A stretch of DNA of 34,676 nucleotides from a virus. The notes beneath the pieces were generated by a model. The model did no database searches, was not told the DNA's origin, and saw only the letters and a list, made by a program, of their open reading frames with translations. Made by a program: the position numbers and the translations under genes. Shown here piece by piece: positions 6,141 to 13,100 of this stretch (position 1 is the first letter of the stretch; each line of letters begins with the position of its first letter). The DNA lies in IMG/VR virus record IMGVR_UViG_3300015360_000016, positions 1 to 34,676 of that record; one strand, 5' to 3'.

Positions 6141-6453
6141 GTTCTCGCTCCAGAATCCGTTTCGTTTTGTAGCGCTGCTGCGTCTCCGCCCGGCGCACGA
6201 CGCCGCACGGTTCACAATAAAGCCGGTTAAACTCCCGCACGATCGGCACCCCGCAATCAATGCACTCCGTGGGCGGTGGCGGAACGTGATGCACGCCGAC
6301 GGACGGCAACGTGGGATGCAGCCCGCAACACAGCGTGTGTCGCACGCGCTCAAACCTGCCATTGACGTGCGTCACTCTCCCACACGCACACACCAGCCGG
6401 ATCTGCCCCACCGGCTGGTGCCCGGCAATCTGTTCACTCCGGAGTGATGGCAT
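6103..6453 (-). CDS. Double-CxxC zinc-binding protein
   Basis: A 116-residue protein from ATG 6453 with GGAGG at 9 nt. It contains V-C-A-C-G-R near residue 21, C-C-G near 42, and C-I-D-C-G (63-67) paired with Y-C-E-P-C-G (79-84), which form a convincing zinc knuckle. The C-terminus is strongly basic (R-R-A-E-T-Q-Q-R-Y-K-T-K-R), suggesting nucleic-acid binding. The HVP-P-P-P-T linker separates the two Cys clusters. It overlaps both neighbouring genes and belongs to the early leftward operon. Confidence 0.65.
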   Translation of the reverse strand: MPSLRSEQIAGHQPVGQIRLVCACGRVTHVNGRFERVRHTLCCGLHPTLPSVGVHHVPPPPTECIDCGVPIVREFNRLYCEPCGVVRRAETQQRYKTKRILEREHGRDECRVMRAV

Positions 6454-6838
6454 TAGTGGCCGCCTCCGCCTTGATGGGTCCGCGCTTCGCTTTCGCCGCC
6501 GCGAATGTTTCCAGAGCCGCGCGCACGTCGTCCGGGTGGTAGCCGGCCACCGTCGGCCAGCGCCGTTTTAAATACCCATTGTGCTGCAGCATCGCGCCCA
6601 GCCCCGGCCCGCCGTCCAGCACAAGCCCGATCTGCCTCAAGGTCATCGGCAACGCCTGCGCGCCCGTCGTCTGGTAGCGCTCAAACGCCGCCGCCCGAGC
6701 GTCCCTCGCCGCCTGCCCATTCAGCAGCTGCGCCAGCATCCCGCGCAGTTCGTCCAGTTGCGCCTGCATGCCGACCGGCGGAGTCATCCCGCGCGGCGTA
6801 GGCAGTGGTATGACGCGCCGTGTCGATGCGCTGGCCAT
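6434..6838 (-). CDS. Hypothetical early protein
   Basis: A 134-residue protein starting at ATG 6838, which overlaps the stop of the first operon gene by a base. A Thr/Pro-rich N-terminus leads into a helical segment (Q-L-D-E-L-R-G-M-L-A-Q-L-L) that could oligomerise. A compact C-terminal region (P-M-T-L-R-Q-I-G-L-V-L-D-G-G-P, then H-N-G-Y-L-K-R-R-W-P-T-V-A-G-Y-H-P) resembles a small DNA-binding domain. I do not recognise a family. Confidence 0.65.
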   Translation of the reverse strand: MASASTRRVIPLPTPRGMTPPVGMQAQLDELRGMLAQLLNGQAARDARAAAFERYQTTGAQALPMTLRQIGLVLDGGPGLGAMLQHNGYLKRRWPTVAGYHPDDVRAALETFAAAKAKRGPIKAEAATNAITPE

Positions 6839-7206
6839 CAGTTGCTCTTTCCCGTTGCCGATTCCCGGTAATCCGCCCGCCGTCCGTTGCGCCGCTGCCG
6901 CGCCTTGGCTCGCTGGCTCAGTTCCGCCCCGTTCTCCTGCCGCGCCACTTCCGCCTCCCCGATCAACGCAGCGGCCCCACCGCTGCGTTCTGGCGTTGCA
7001 GTGGCGGGACTGCCGGCAGGACCGTCGCCAGCTGGGGCAAGCGGCCCGTAAGGCGCCGATTCTTCCGCAGCCTTCATGGCTTCCAGTTCGTTGGCAGCCT
7101 CAAACGCGATTTCAAAATGGTGTCTAAACTTTTCCTCCAGCGCTTTCTGGCCGTGCTGGATTTCGGCTCGGACGTCGTTTTGTGAGTTTGTTTTGCTTGG
7201 ATTCAT
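6838..7206 (-). CDS. First gene of the leftward early operon, hypothetical
   Basis: A 122-residue, highly charged and partly disordered protein beginning M-N-P-S-K-T-N-S-Q-N-D. Residues 12-45 form a probable amphipathic helix (A-L-E-E-K-F-R-H-H-F-E-I-A-F-E-A-A), followed by a Pro/Gly/Ala-rich linker and a basic C-terminus (R-A-K-A-R-Q-R-R-N-G-R-R). There is no ribosome site before ATG 7206, and the predicted -10 box ends 7 nt upstream of it, so the mRNA is probably leaderless. As first gene under the lytic promoter it may be a regulator, but no domain is recognised. Confidence 0.65.
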   Translation of the reverse strand: MNPSKTNSQNDVRAEIQHGQKALEEKFRHHFEIAFEAANELEAMKAAEESAPYGPLAPAGDGPAGSPATATPERSGGAAALIGEAEVARQENGAELSQRAKARQRRNGRRADYRESATGKSN

Positions 7207-7213
7207 GTAATAA

Positions 7214-7241
7214 TTACTAACACCGTATTTTCTTTAGTCAA
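7214..7241 (-). promoter_or_regulatory. Leftward early (lytic) promoter
   Basis: On the minus strand, -35 TTGACT (7236-7241) is followed by a 16-nt spacer and -10 TAGTAA (7214-7219). The predicted start of transcription falls on or next to the ATG at 7206, giving a leaderless message. The -35 is a close match to the sigma-70 consensus; the -10 is only fair. Confidence 0.6.
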
Positions 7242-7260
7242 TCTATTTCTCCGTATTTTC
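7223..7260. repeat. Direct repeat CCGTATTTTC in the control region
   Basis: The 10-bp sequence CCGTATTTTC occurs at 7223-7232 and 7251-7260, flanking the leftward -35 box. It is a candidate regulator site pair. Confidence 0.6.
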
Positions 7261-7283
7261 GTTAACGATATTGCGGAATATCG
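7259..7283. promoter_or_regulatory. Operator-like dyads between the divergent promoters
   Basis: Two overlapping palindromes: TCGTTAACGA (7259-7268, perfect) and CGATATT-GCGG-AATATCG (7266-7283, perfect 7-bp arms). The second covers the rightward -35 box, as expected for autoregulation by the adjacent repressor. The repressor's preference is not known from sequence. Confidence 0.65.
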
Positions 7284-7298
7284 AATCGGTGCTATAGT
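7271..7298 (+). promoter_or_regulatory. Rightward repressor promoter
   Basis: -35 TTGCGG (7271-7276), 16-nt spacer, -10 TATAGT (7293-7298; five of six consensus bases). Only six bases separate the -10 box from the repressor ATG at 7305, so transcription should start at or by the start codon. Confidence 0.65.
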
Positions 7299-7304
7299 AT
7301 ACGC

Positions 7305-8030
7305 ATGATACAGCCTGAATTTATGGTGGTTGAACCGACTGAGATAGCGACGCGTTTGCGCGACGGTCGCCGCCAAGCCCATAAAACACAGGGGGAAATT
7401 GCTGCCGCATCGAAGATGCCGCAAACGACGCTGTCACAGTGGGAACAAGGCGACATTCCCGCCGCCGTGACCCAGTTTGCGCGTGTCGCGTCCGCCCTAG
7501 GTCTTTCCTCGGATAAGATTCTATTGGCGGATATGCAAGAAAATGAATTGGCCACCGAACGGCAGACGCTGCCGGCCACACTCGCTGACGATATGATGGC
7601 GTTGACGCGCGTACTGATTGCGATGCACCACAAGGCGGAAGCGCAAGGCCCTGGCGTGAGTCCCATTACCTTATTCCGTGAGCACGCGGAAGGACTCAAT
7701 AAACATCTACTCGGGCGGCGCGATGGGCCCGCCGCCGAATCACAGCAATACTCGACGCCACTTGATCCGCAGTTAAGAGCTGTCGCGGACCTACTGAAAA
7801 ACATTGTTCGGGAAAATGGTGCGGAGTCGGGCTCTGGTGGGCGCGCTGCAGACGCCTTAATTTCGTTATTACAGAAAGCCTCTCCTCGAACTCGGCCAGT
7901 GTCTGCGCCTGTTCCTCCAGCCACGGATTCTCACGCAGCAACCGGCAAAGAGTCGCCAGCTTCTTCGCCGCCAAAAAGTCAAAACAGTAACCCGGCCCCG
8001 AGCGGGCCAAAAAGGAGGATGAAAAGATGA
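7305..8030 (+). CDS. XRE-family phage repressor (CI-like)
   Basis: A 241-residue protein. Residues 12-70 form a classic XRE helix-turn-helix (I-A-T-R-L-R-D-G-R-R..T-Q-G-E-I-A-A-A-S-K..P-Q-T-T-L-S-Q-W-E-Q-G). The middle is helical and probably mediates dimerisation. There is no S24 LexA-like peptidase domain, so induction by RecA-stimulated self-cleavage is unlikely. The last 45 residues are Pro/Ser-rich and basic, ending S-G-P-K-R-R-M-K-R. It is divergently transcribed from the early operon, next to dyad operators, which is the layout of a maintenance repressor. No ribosome site precedes ATG 7305 and the message seems leaderless; ATG 7323 is an alternative. The stop overlaps the next gene's start. 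Confidence 0.85.
   Translation: MIQPEFMVVEPTEIATRLRDGRRQAHKTQGEIAAASKMPQTTLSQWEQGDIPAAVTQFARVASALGLSSDKILLADMQENELATERQTLPATLADDMMALTRVLIAMHHKAEAQGPGVSPITLFREHAEGLNKHLLGRRDGPAAESQQYSTPLDPQLRAVADLLKNIVRENGAESGSGGRAADALISLLQKASPRTRPVSAPVPPATDSHAATGKESPASSPPKSQNSNPAPSGPKRRMKR
7992..8026 (+). promoter_or_regulatory. Hairpin plus ribosome-site module, copy 1
   Basis: GGCCC (7994-7998) pairs with GGGCC (8004-8008), followed by AAAAAGGAGGATGAAAAG and the ATG at 8027. A near copy (about 32 of 35 bases) occurs at 8289-8324 ahead of the next gene. Confidence 0.7.
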
Positions 8031-8233
8031 GCTATATCGACACTGGCCGCCTTTTGCAGCGGTATCGGAACGCAGTGAAAACAAGCTTCGAGTGTATTGG
8101 CGAGAAGAAAGCGAGGAAAAACATTAGCGCGATCCACGACTACGCGCGAGAGCTCAACGGTCGGGGCGAGGAACTGCCCACAGACGCAAATTGTTGTCAG
8201 ACTGGCGAATTCAACGGGGATGGATCACGATAG
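8027..8233 (+). CDS. Small hypothetical protein in the immunity operon
   Basis: A 68-residue protein with a strong GGAGG ribosome site 8 nt before ATG 8027; it overlaps the repressor stop by 4 bases. The first 50 residues are charged and helical (T-G-R-L-L-Q-R-Y-R-N-A-V-K-T-S, then K-K-A-R-K-N-I-S-A-I-H-D-Y-A-R-E-L). The tail is polar with a Cys-Cys pair. Coupled to the repressor, it could be an anti-repressor, co-repressor or superinfection factor; the sequence does not indicate which. Confidence 0.65.
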   Translation: MSYIDTGRLLQRYRNAVKTSFECIGEKKARKNISAIHDYARELNGRGEELPTDANCCQTGEFNGDGSR

Positions 8234-8288
8234 CCCCTTCGCTGCAGCGCCTGCACAAGCGGGCGCTGCGTCGAACGGACTACAGCAA

Positions 8289-8324
8289 CCGGCCCAAAGC
8301 GGGCCAGAAAGGAGGATGAGAAAA
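8289..8324 (+). promoter_or_regulatory. Hairpin plus ribosome-site module, copy 2
   Basis: GGCCC (8291-8295) pairs with GGGCC (8301-8305), then AGAAAGGAGGATGAGAAAA and the GTG at 8325. It is a duplicate of 7992-8026, showing that the end of the repressor gene and its downstream ribosome site were copied. Confidence 0.7.
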
Positions 8325-8642
8325 GTGAAAACGACGTATAGCACGAAATGGGGGTCGGACACAGTCATCGTAAGTGCAGATTGGGGCGAGGCGTCGTCGC
8401 CGGTCGATGGCGTGAGTGGTGGTCGCCAGGTGGCAGATTTCCGCCACAGCGGATCGCGCGCACTGAGAGCGGCGATAGAAGAATGCGCCGAGAAGGATGG
8501 AATGGATCTCGAGGACGATGACACCATCGAAAAGATCGACGGTGCAATGGACGAGATAATGGAGGGTGAAGAAGACGAAGACGAAGACGAAGACGAGATA
8601 ATGGACGAGATAATGGATGGTGAAGAAGACGAAGACGAGTAG
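8325..8642 (+). CDS. Protein with strongly acidic Asp/Glu tail
   Basis: A 105-residue protein from GTG 8325 (GGAGG at 9 nt); an upstream in-frame start (ATG 8220 or 8316) is possible. A beta-rich N-terminal part (T-K-W-G-S-D-T-V-I-V-S-A-D-W-G-E) is followed by a helix (S-R-A-L-R-A-A-I-E-E-C-A-E-K-D-G). About 45 residues then follow that are almost entirely acidic, with two D-E-I-M-x-G-E-E-D-E-D-E repeats. A tail this acidic could mimic DNA, as in some phage anti-restriction and anti-repressor proteins, or shield basic partners such as the repressor or integrase. That role is inference only. It is the last gene of the immunity operon. Confidence 0.65.
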   Translation: MKTTYSTKWGSDTVIVSADWGEASSPVDGVSGGRQVADFRHSGSRALRAAIEECAEKDGMDLEDDDTIEKIDGAMDEIMEGEEDEDEDEDEIMDEIMDGEEDEDE

Positions 8643-8862
8643 CCCCTTATTTGATTGCGTTTCATAACTCTCTTGCGGCGCGAGACGTATGCTCGCGCTC
8701 CCAGGCGCTCACGCTGGTTCTGCGCGCGGCAGAACGTGAATCAATGTAATCGGCCCGCCGTTCGGGCCGCTTTCTGACGATGTGCCGACGCCACGTCTTC
8801 CAGCAGCGACGATTCGCGCGGCCATGCTTCAGACGGTTACTCCGACGGCGGAGGATGTGACA
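8643..8862 (+). other. Intergenic region between immunity operon and integrase
   Basis: About 220 bases with no convincing gene. It contains a terminator-like hairpin at 8751-8769 and the ribosome site of int (GGAGG at 8850-8854). No strong sigma-70 promoter for int is obvious. Confidence 0.5.
8751..8775 (+). terminator. Possible terminator of the immunity operon
   Basis: CGGCCCG (8751-8757) pairs perfectly with CGGGCCG (8763-8769) around a 5-nt loop. CTTTCT follows. The T-run is short, so termination may be partial. Confidence 0.5.
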
Positions 8863-10029
8863 ATGGCGAAGCCTAAATTCCCCAAGCCCTGGCACCCCAC
8901 TAAACACGGGTCTTACCGTGAACTACGCCCCGGCTGGTTTCAAATGACGTGGCGGCCGGACGGCAAAGCCGGCCCGCAGCGCAAGCGCACCGTTCAATGC
9001 ACCAAACTGGAGGCGGAACAATTCCTGCTCTCCCAAGCCGCCACGCGTTCGCGCGTGAAAGCCGGGCTGGCGTCCGCCATGCGCTGGGACGAACTGTTGC
9101 CGCTGTATGTCGAACGCCTGCAGGCAAAGGGGCGGGGTGCCGGCTACATTGAAAAGGTGCAGCGCCTGCTGCACGCCTGCCGCGATTGCGTGCTGGTGGA
9201 AGTCTCCGACGTCTCGCCGGCATTGCTGGAAGACTGGGTGAACGCTCTGGCCTTCGATGCGCAAGCGAAGGAAGCCGCGCGCGCCGCCAAACTGCAGCGC
9301 GACACACACCGCGGTTGGGCGAACACCGCCAACAAAAAACGCAAGATGGTGGGCGCGTTTTTTAAATGGGCCTTCCGCAAGGCCCGCCAGCTGTCTCCGT
9401 TGGACGCCGTGGATTTCATCGATGAATCCAAAAAGCCCCCGCGCGACATTACCCCAGACGAATACGCCGCCGTGTGGAACGCCTCCGAAGAATCGGTACA
9501 GGATCTGATGGATGTGTACCTAGTCACCGGCTGCCGCTTCTCAGAACTCGCCTCGATGCGCCGCGCGAGCGTTCAGCCGGACGGCCGCTGGGTGGCCGGC
9601 AATCGCAAGGGAAAAGATTTCGTCAAGCAAACATTCCCGCCTGAACTCCTCGAAATTATTTTAAAGCAGCCGCTCCACGCCGATGGTCTGGTGTGGCACA
9701 AATGGGCCCGCCCGTTCCCTGCCAGTAACAAGGGCATCACGTTCTTAACTGGCGTGAAGATTGATCCGTTCTGGTTCCGCAAGGTGTTGCATGCGCGCTG
9801 CGATCGCGCTAAGGTGGCCCGCTTCAAACCCCACGATCTGCGCCACGCGGCCGGCTCCTGGTGCGACGATGCCGGCGCCAACACCCGGCAGATTCAAAAG
9901 TTGCTGGGCCATAGCCGTGTTGAAACAACAGAACTCTATGCACACGGAACGAAAAAAGGTGACACAAAAGTGTTGCAAGACATGATTCTAAAGATGCGAA
10001 ACGAAGCACTTAAACGCCTTATATGGTAA
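8863..10029 (+). CDS. int: Tyrosine integrase
   Basis: A 388-residue site-specific recombinase from ATG 8863, chosen for its GGAGG at 8 nt. It has an N-terminal arm-binding-like part, a SAM-like core-binding domain (about residues 65-190), and a catalytic domain with all key residues: Arg in T-G-C-R-F-S-E-L, Lys in G-N-R-K-G-K-D-F, H-D-L-R-H (His and Arg), the second His in L-L-G-H-S-R, and the nucleophile in E-L-Y-A-H. It should integrate and, with a directionality factor, excise the phage DNA. Its stop lies 7 nt before a tRNA 5' half (10037), which is the likely attP core region. In a lysogen int would be directly upstream of, and co-oriented with, the reconstituted tRNA gene. Confidence 0.95.
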   Translation: MAKPKFPKPWHPTKHGSYRELRPGWFQMTWRPDGKAGPQRKRTVQCTKLEAEQFLLSQAATRSRVKAGLASAMRWDELLPLYVERLQAKGRGAGYIEKVQRLLHACRDCVLVEVSDVSPALLEDWVNALAFDAQAKEAARAAKLQRDTHRGWANTANKKRKMVGAFFKWAFRKARQLSPLDAVDFIDESKKPPRDITPDEYAAVWNASEESVQDLMDVYLVTGCRFSELASMRRASVQPDGRWVAGNRKGKDFVKQTFPPELLEIILKQPLHADGLVWHKWARPFPASNKGITFLTGVKIDPFWFRKVLHARCDRAKVARFKPHDLRHAAGSWCDDAGANTRQIQKLLGHSRVETTELYAHGTKKGDTKVLQDMILKMRNEALKRLIW

Positions 10030-10036
10030 CGCTTTA

Positions 10037-10080
10037 GGGCCTGTAGCTCAGCGGTGAGAGCAAGGGACTCATAATCTCTG
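10037..10080 (+). other. attP: attP candidate: 5' half of a CAU-anticodon tRNA
   Basis: GGGCCTG (acceptor 5' strand), TA, GCTC-AGCGGTGA-GAGC (D arm), A, then AGGGA-CTCATAA-TCTCT (anticodon arm with anticodon CAT at 10070-10072). Every pair in both arms forms, with one G-T wobble. The ACTCATAAT loop context resembles tRNA-Ile2 (CAU), which decodes AUA, more than initiator Met. Downstream no T arm or matching acceptor strand (CAGGCCC) follows, so the gene is incomplete. Directly behind int, this is the expected identity block with a host tRNA attB. Confidence 0.75.
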
Positions 10081-10189
10081 TGTGCTTCTTTCTCACAGTC
10101 ACTACGTCTATTCATCCTATGGCCTGCAAAACTAAAACCATTCAGTGACGGGTAGTTTCTGGTCTCGGTGTTTCAAAAAGGGTGCCGGT
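10081..10189. other. Intergenic region downstream of attP
   Basis: About 110 bases between the tRNA fragment and the end of the leftward late operon. It includes a short heptamer stretch (AGTTTCT, GGTCTCG at 10154-10167) related to the island at 22265-22299. No gene or terminator is clear. Confidence 0.5.
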
Positions 10190-13100
10190 TTACCCCTTCC
10201 GCAACGCTTTCAGAAGTGCCTGCACTTCCGCGTCCTCCTTGCCGGCCACGTCGGCGGTGAAGATTTCGGGCGTCCGCACCTTGCCCTGCCGCTCCAGTTC
10301 TTTCAGTCGGCGCTTGATCTCGCCTTTCGTCGCCCACTTGTCTTCTGCCTCTTCGTCCACACTCACGGCTTTTGCGCCGCTGAACAGATTGATGCCGCGC
10401 GCAAAAGCGCCCTTTCGGTCATCAGTGGCTTTGCCGAGCGTGTTCGACAGGCGGGATAGCGGCGAATTGTTCAGCGCGTACAGTGCCAGCGGGTCCATTT
10501 CAAATTTCGGCTTGCCGCTCTGGGTCGGGATCTCCACCACGCCCAGCGCGTCCCGCACCGGTCCGGGCAGGTCAGCCGCCCAGTGCGGGGCTTTGCGGTT
10601 TTCCTCGATCGGCTTGTGCAAGAAAAAATCCTGTCCGCTGCCCAGTTCCAGCGGCACTTTAAGTGCCGGGTTTAGACTGCCCAATAAGCCCGGCAGTCCT
10701 TTCCCGAACGGTGCCGCAGCGCCTTCGATGGGCGTTCCTAGATCGTAGCCCAACATCGCGTTGCCGTCCGCGTCCGTCCCCAGCGGAATACTCAGCGCGT
10801 CTTTAGTGTAACCCGGCTCGCGCTCGGGTCCGCCGGGCTGCATCCCCAGCTGAGTCAGTTGCTTCACTTTCCCGGCCTGAGTGAACGCGGCCGCGATCAT
10901 CGCCGGTACCGCCCGCCGCGTGTAGCCGTAAAACAACACCGCGCGGTTCATGTACTTCTGTTCAAACGGGGTGAGGCTTTCCTTGCTGTAATCAAACAGA
11001 TGTTTGTCCACATCGGCCGCCGCCACTTGCGGGCTGTTGCCTTCCATGCGCTTGTGGATGTAGTGCGCCAAGCGGTCCCCGTCTTCAATCATGCGCCCGT
11101 CCAGCTTGCCCGCGGCTGCCGCTCCGCCCTCCAGAAGCATGCCCGGCCCGCCGGCCAGCGTGGCGCCCACTTTGTCACCGCCCCGGATCAAAAAATTATC
11201 CTGCCAGTGACTGTTCTGTAAAAACGGGTTCCACGTTTTTTCCGCGTTGGACGGGTCCACCGTGTCTTTCAGCAGTTCCTCGAATTGTCCATTCCGTCCC
11301 GCGCCGCTCTCGGCGAATTCTTTCAGCAGCGCTTCGCGGTTCAAACTGGTGCCGTCACCCAGTGTGACGTTCAGATTCTTCCCCGAAAGCGCCTTTAATG
11401 CAGTCTCCCGGTGCGCTCCGGACAATGGCACTCCGCCCAGCCAGGACTGCAAGCGGTTACTGACCGTGTTTCGCACGTGGTAGGCCGGGAACGCCCGCGT
11501 GATGCTGCCCTTGTACGCGCGTGTGATGTTGTCAAACCATCCCACGAGCTCGTTCACTTCGTCCGGATCGGTCAAGCGCTTGCTGGTGTCCAGAATGGCC
11601 TGCGCCGTCGCCGGATCGTCGAACGCGATCGGCGGCAATCCCTGCGCCGCGCGCTGCGTGTTGATGCTCTCAAGGCCCACGCTGCCGTCTTTGTAATCCA
11701 CCAGCCCGTTGCCCAGTGAAACGCCCGTGCGGTCCGTCTCGCGTCCGAATTGATTGACGGCGCCGTCGAAAAAGTCCGCGCCGGCCATGGCCTGGATGTG
11801 GCGCTTCTCGCGCGTGAACACCTGCGCCGCCGGGTTTTCGTTGAATACCGCCCCCTTGGCCCCGAATTCCGTAAACGCCTCGTTCAGTTCAGAGACGCCC
11901 AGATGTTTATAAGCTTCCAGTCGCGGGATCTGCGACGCGTGCACGGTGCTGATCTCTTTTGCAAAGTCGAGATACTCCGCCACCAGTCCGTTCTGCTGGA
12001 TAAAGGCCCGGTCTTCGGCCTTCAGTTTCATCATCGCGCGGTTCGCTTCCACCTCCATGCCCTTGGGCACCGGCTTGGCTTTCCGCCGCGGCGCGTTCAT
12101 GCTGGCGTCCAGCTTCTGACGTCCAGACGTCTTCAACGCCTCGGGGTTGGGCTCCATGCCCGCCCGGATGCGCTTGTCTTCCAGCCGTTTGAACAGGCTG
12201 CCGCGCTGTTCGTCGCTAAGGCTCCCAAAGAACCTGCGGCCCTCGTTCGTGCCCACGTGCGTGGTGTACGCGATGCGCTCCGACTTCATCGCCGCCGAAT
12301 TCAGCCCGCGGCCCTGCTCCAGTTTCAGCATTTCGTCATACTTGCCGCGGATCGTCTCCGCGGTTTGGATCACATTTGTTGGCGCGTCCGCCCCGCCGTG
12401 CTCGATGTAATCGGTCACCGCGCGCGCAAAGTCCGGCGCGCTGCCGTCGGGTATGAGTTTCGCCGCGCCGGTCGCCGCCGCGCTTGTCTCCGCCCCCATG
12501 CGCTCGATCGTGGCCGCTATTTTCGCGCGCGCGTGCTTCACGTCGATCAAGCTGCTCAACTGCCGGTGGGTGTTCCGGTCGTTGTCTGTCACGCTCGCCG
12601 CGTCGGTGCGTTTGATGCGTAAATCCACCTCGTTGAAGCGGCGCTGCAGGTTCTCCACCGAGTCCGCCGCGGGCGCTGCCTTCGCAGTTGCCGGCGTAAC
12701 CTTCGCAGTCTCGGCCGTTATCTTCGGAGTCGGCAGAATCCCCGCCGCCGTTCCTGCGCTGGCCCCTGACCCCTGACCCCTCATTTCCTTAATCGGGTCC
12801 CAGTATTTCGGCTCGTTCGGTACCTCCGTGACCATGCTTTCCAGCGTGGGCCGTTGGGTACGCCACTGCTCGATGGATGCGTTCATGTCCGCCACCGGGT
12901 CCACCAGGGGCCCAGCTGTCAAGGGTTCCATAATGGCTGGTGGAGTGGTCAAAGATTCCTTGACCACTGGCGCCGCGACGTCCGCGCCGCGTTCCATATC
13001 CACCGGCTTCAAGCCCAGCCGCTGTTCAATGTCCGCCAGCACGTCCGTGGCCTTGTTCAGCTTCTGCATTCCCGGCAGCTGTCCGGTTTTTCCGGATAGC

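Noticed and set aside
8225-8665. Serine-run minus-strand frame
   Set aside because: It is the antisense of the Asp/Glu tail of the acidic protein; the Ser run simply reflects GAC/GAA codons read backwards.
10037-10130. Complete or intron-containing tRNA gene
   Set aside because: The anticodon arm is intact, but no T arm with a TTC loop and no CAGGCCC acceptor strand follows, nor is a 3' half found just upstream (permuted tRNA).
12944-12968. Inverted repeat in the giant gene as a terminator or operator
   Set aside because: It is perfect but short and inside coding sequence, with no T-run or promoter nearby; kept only as a repeat.
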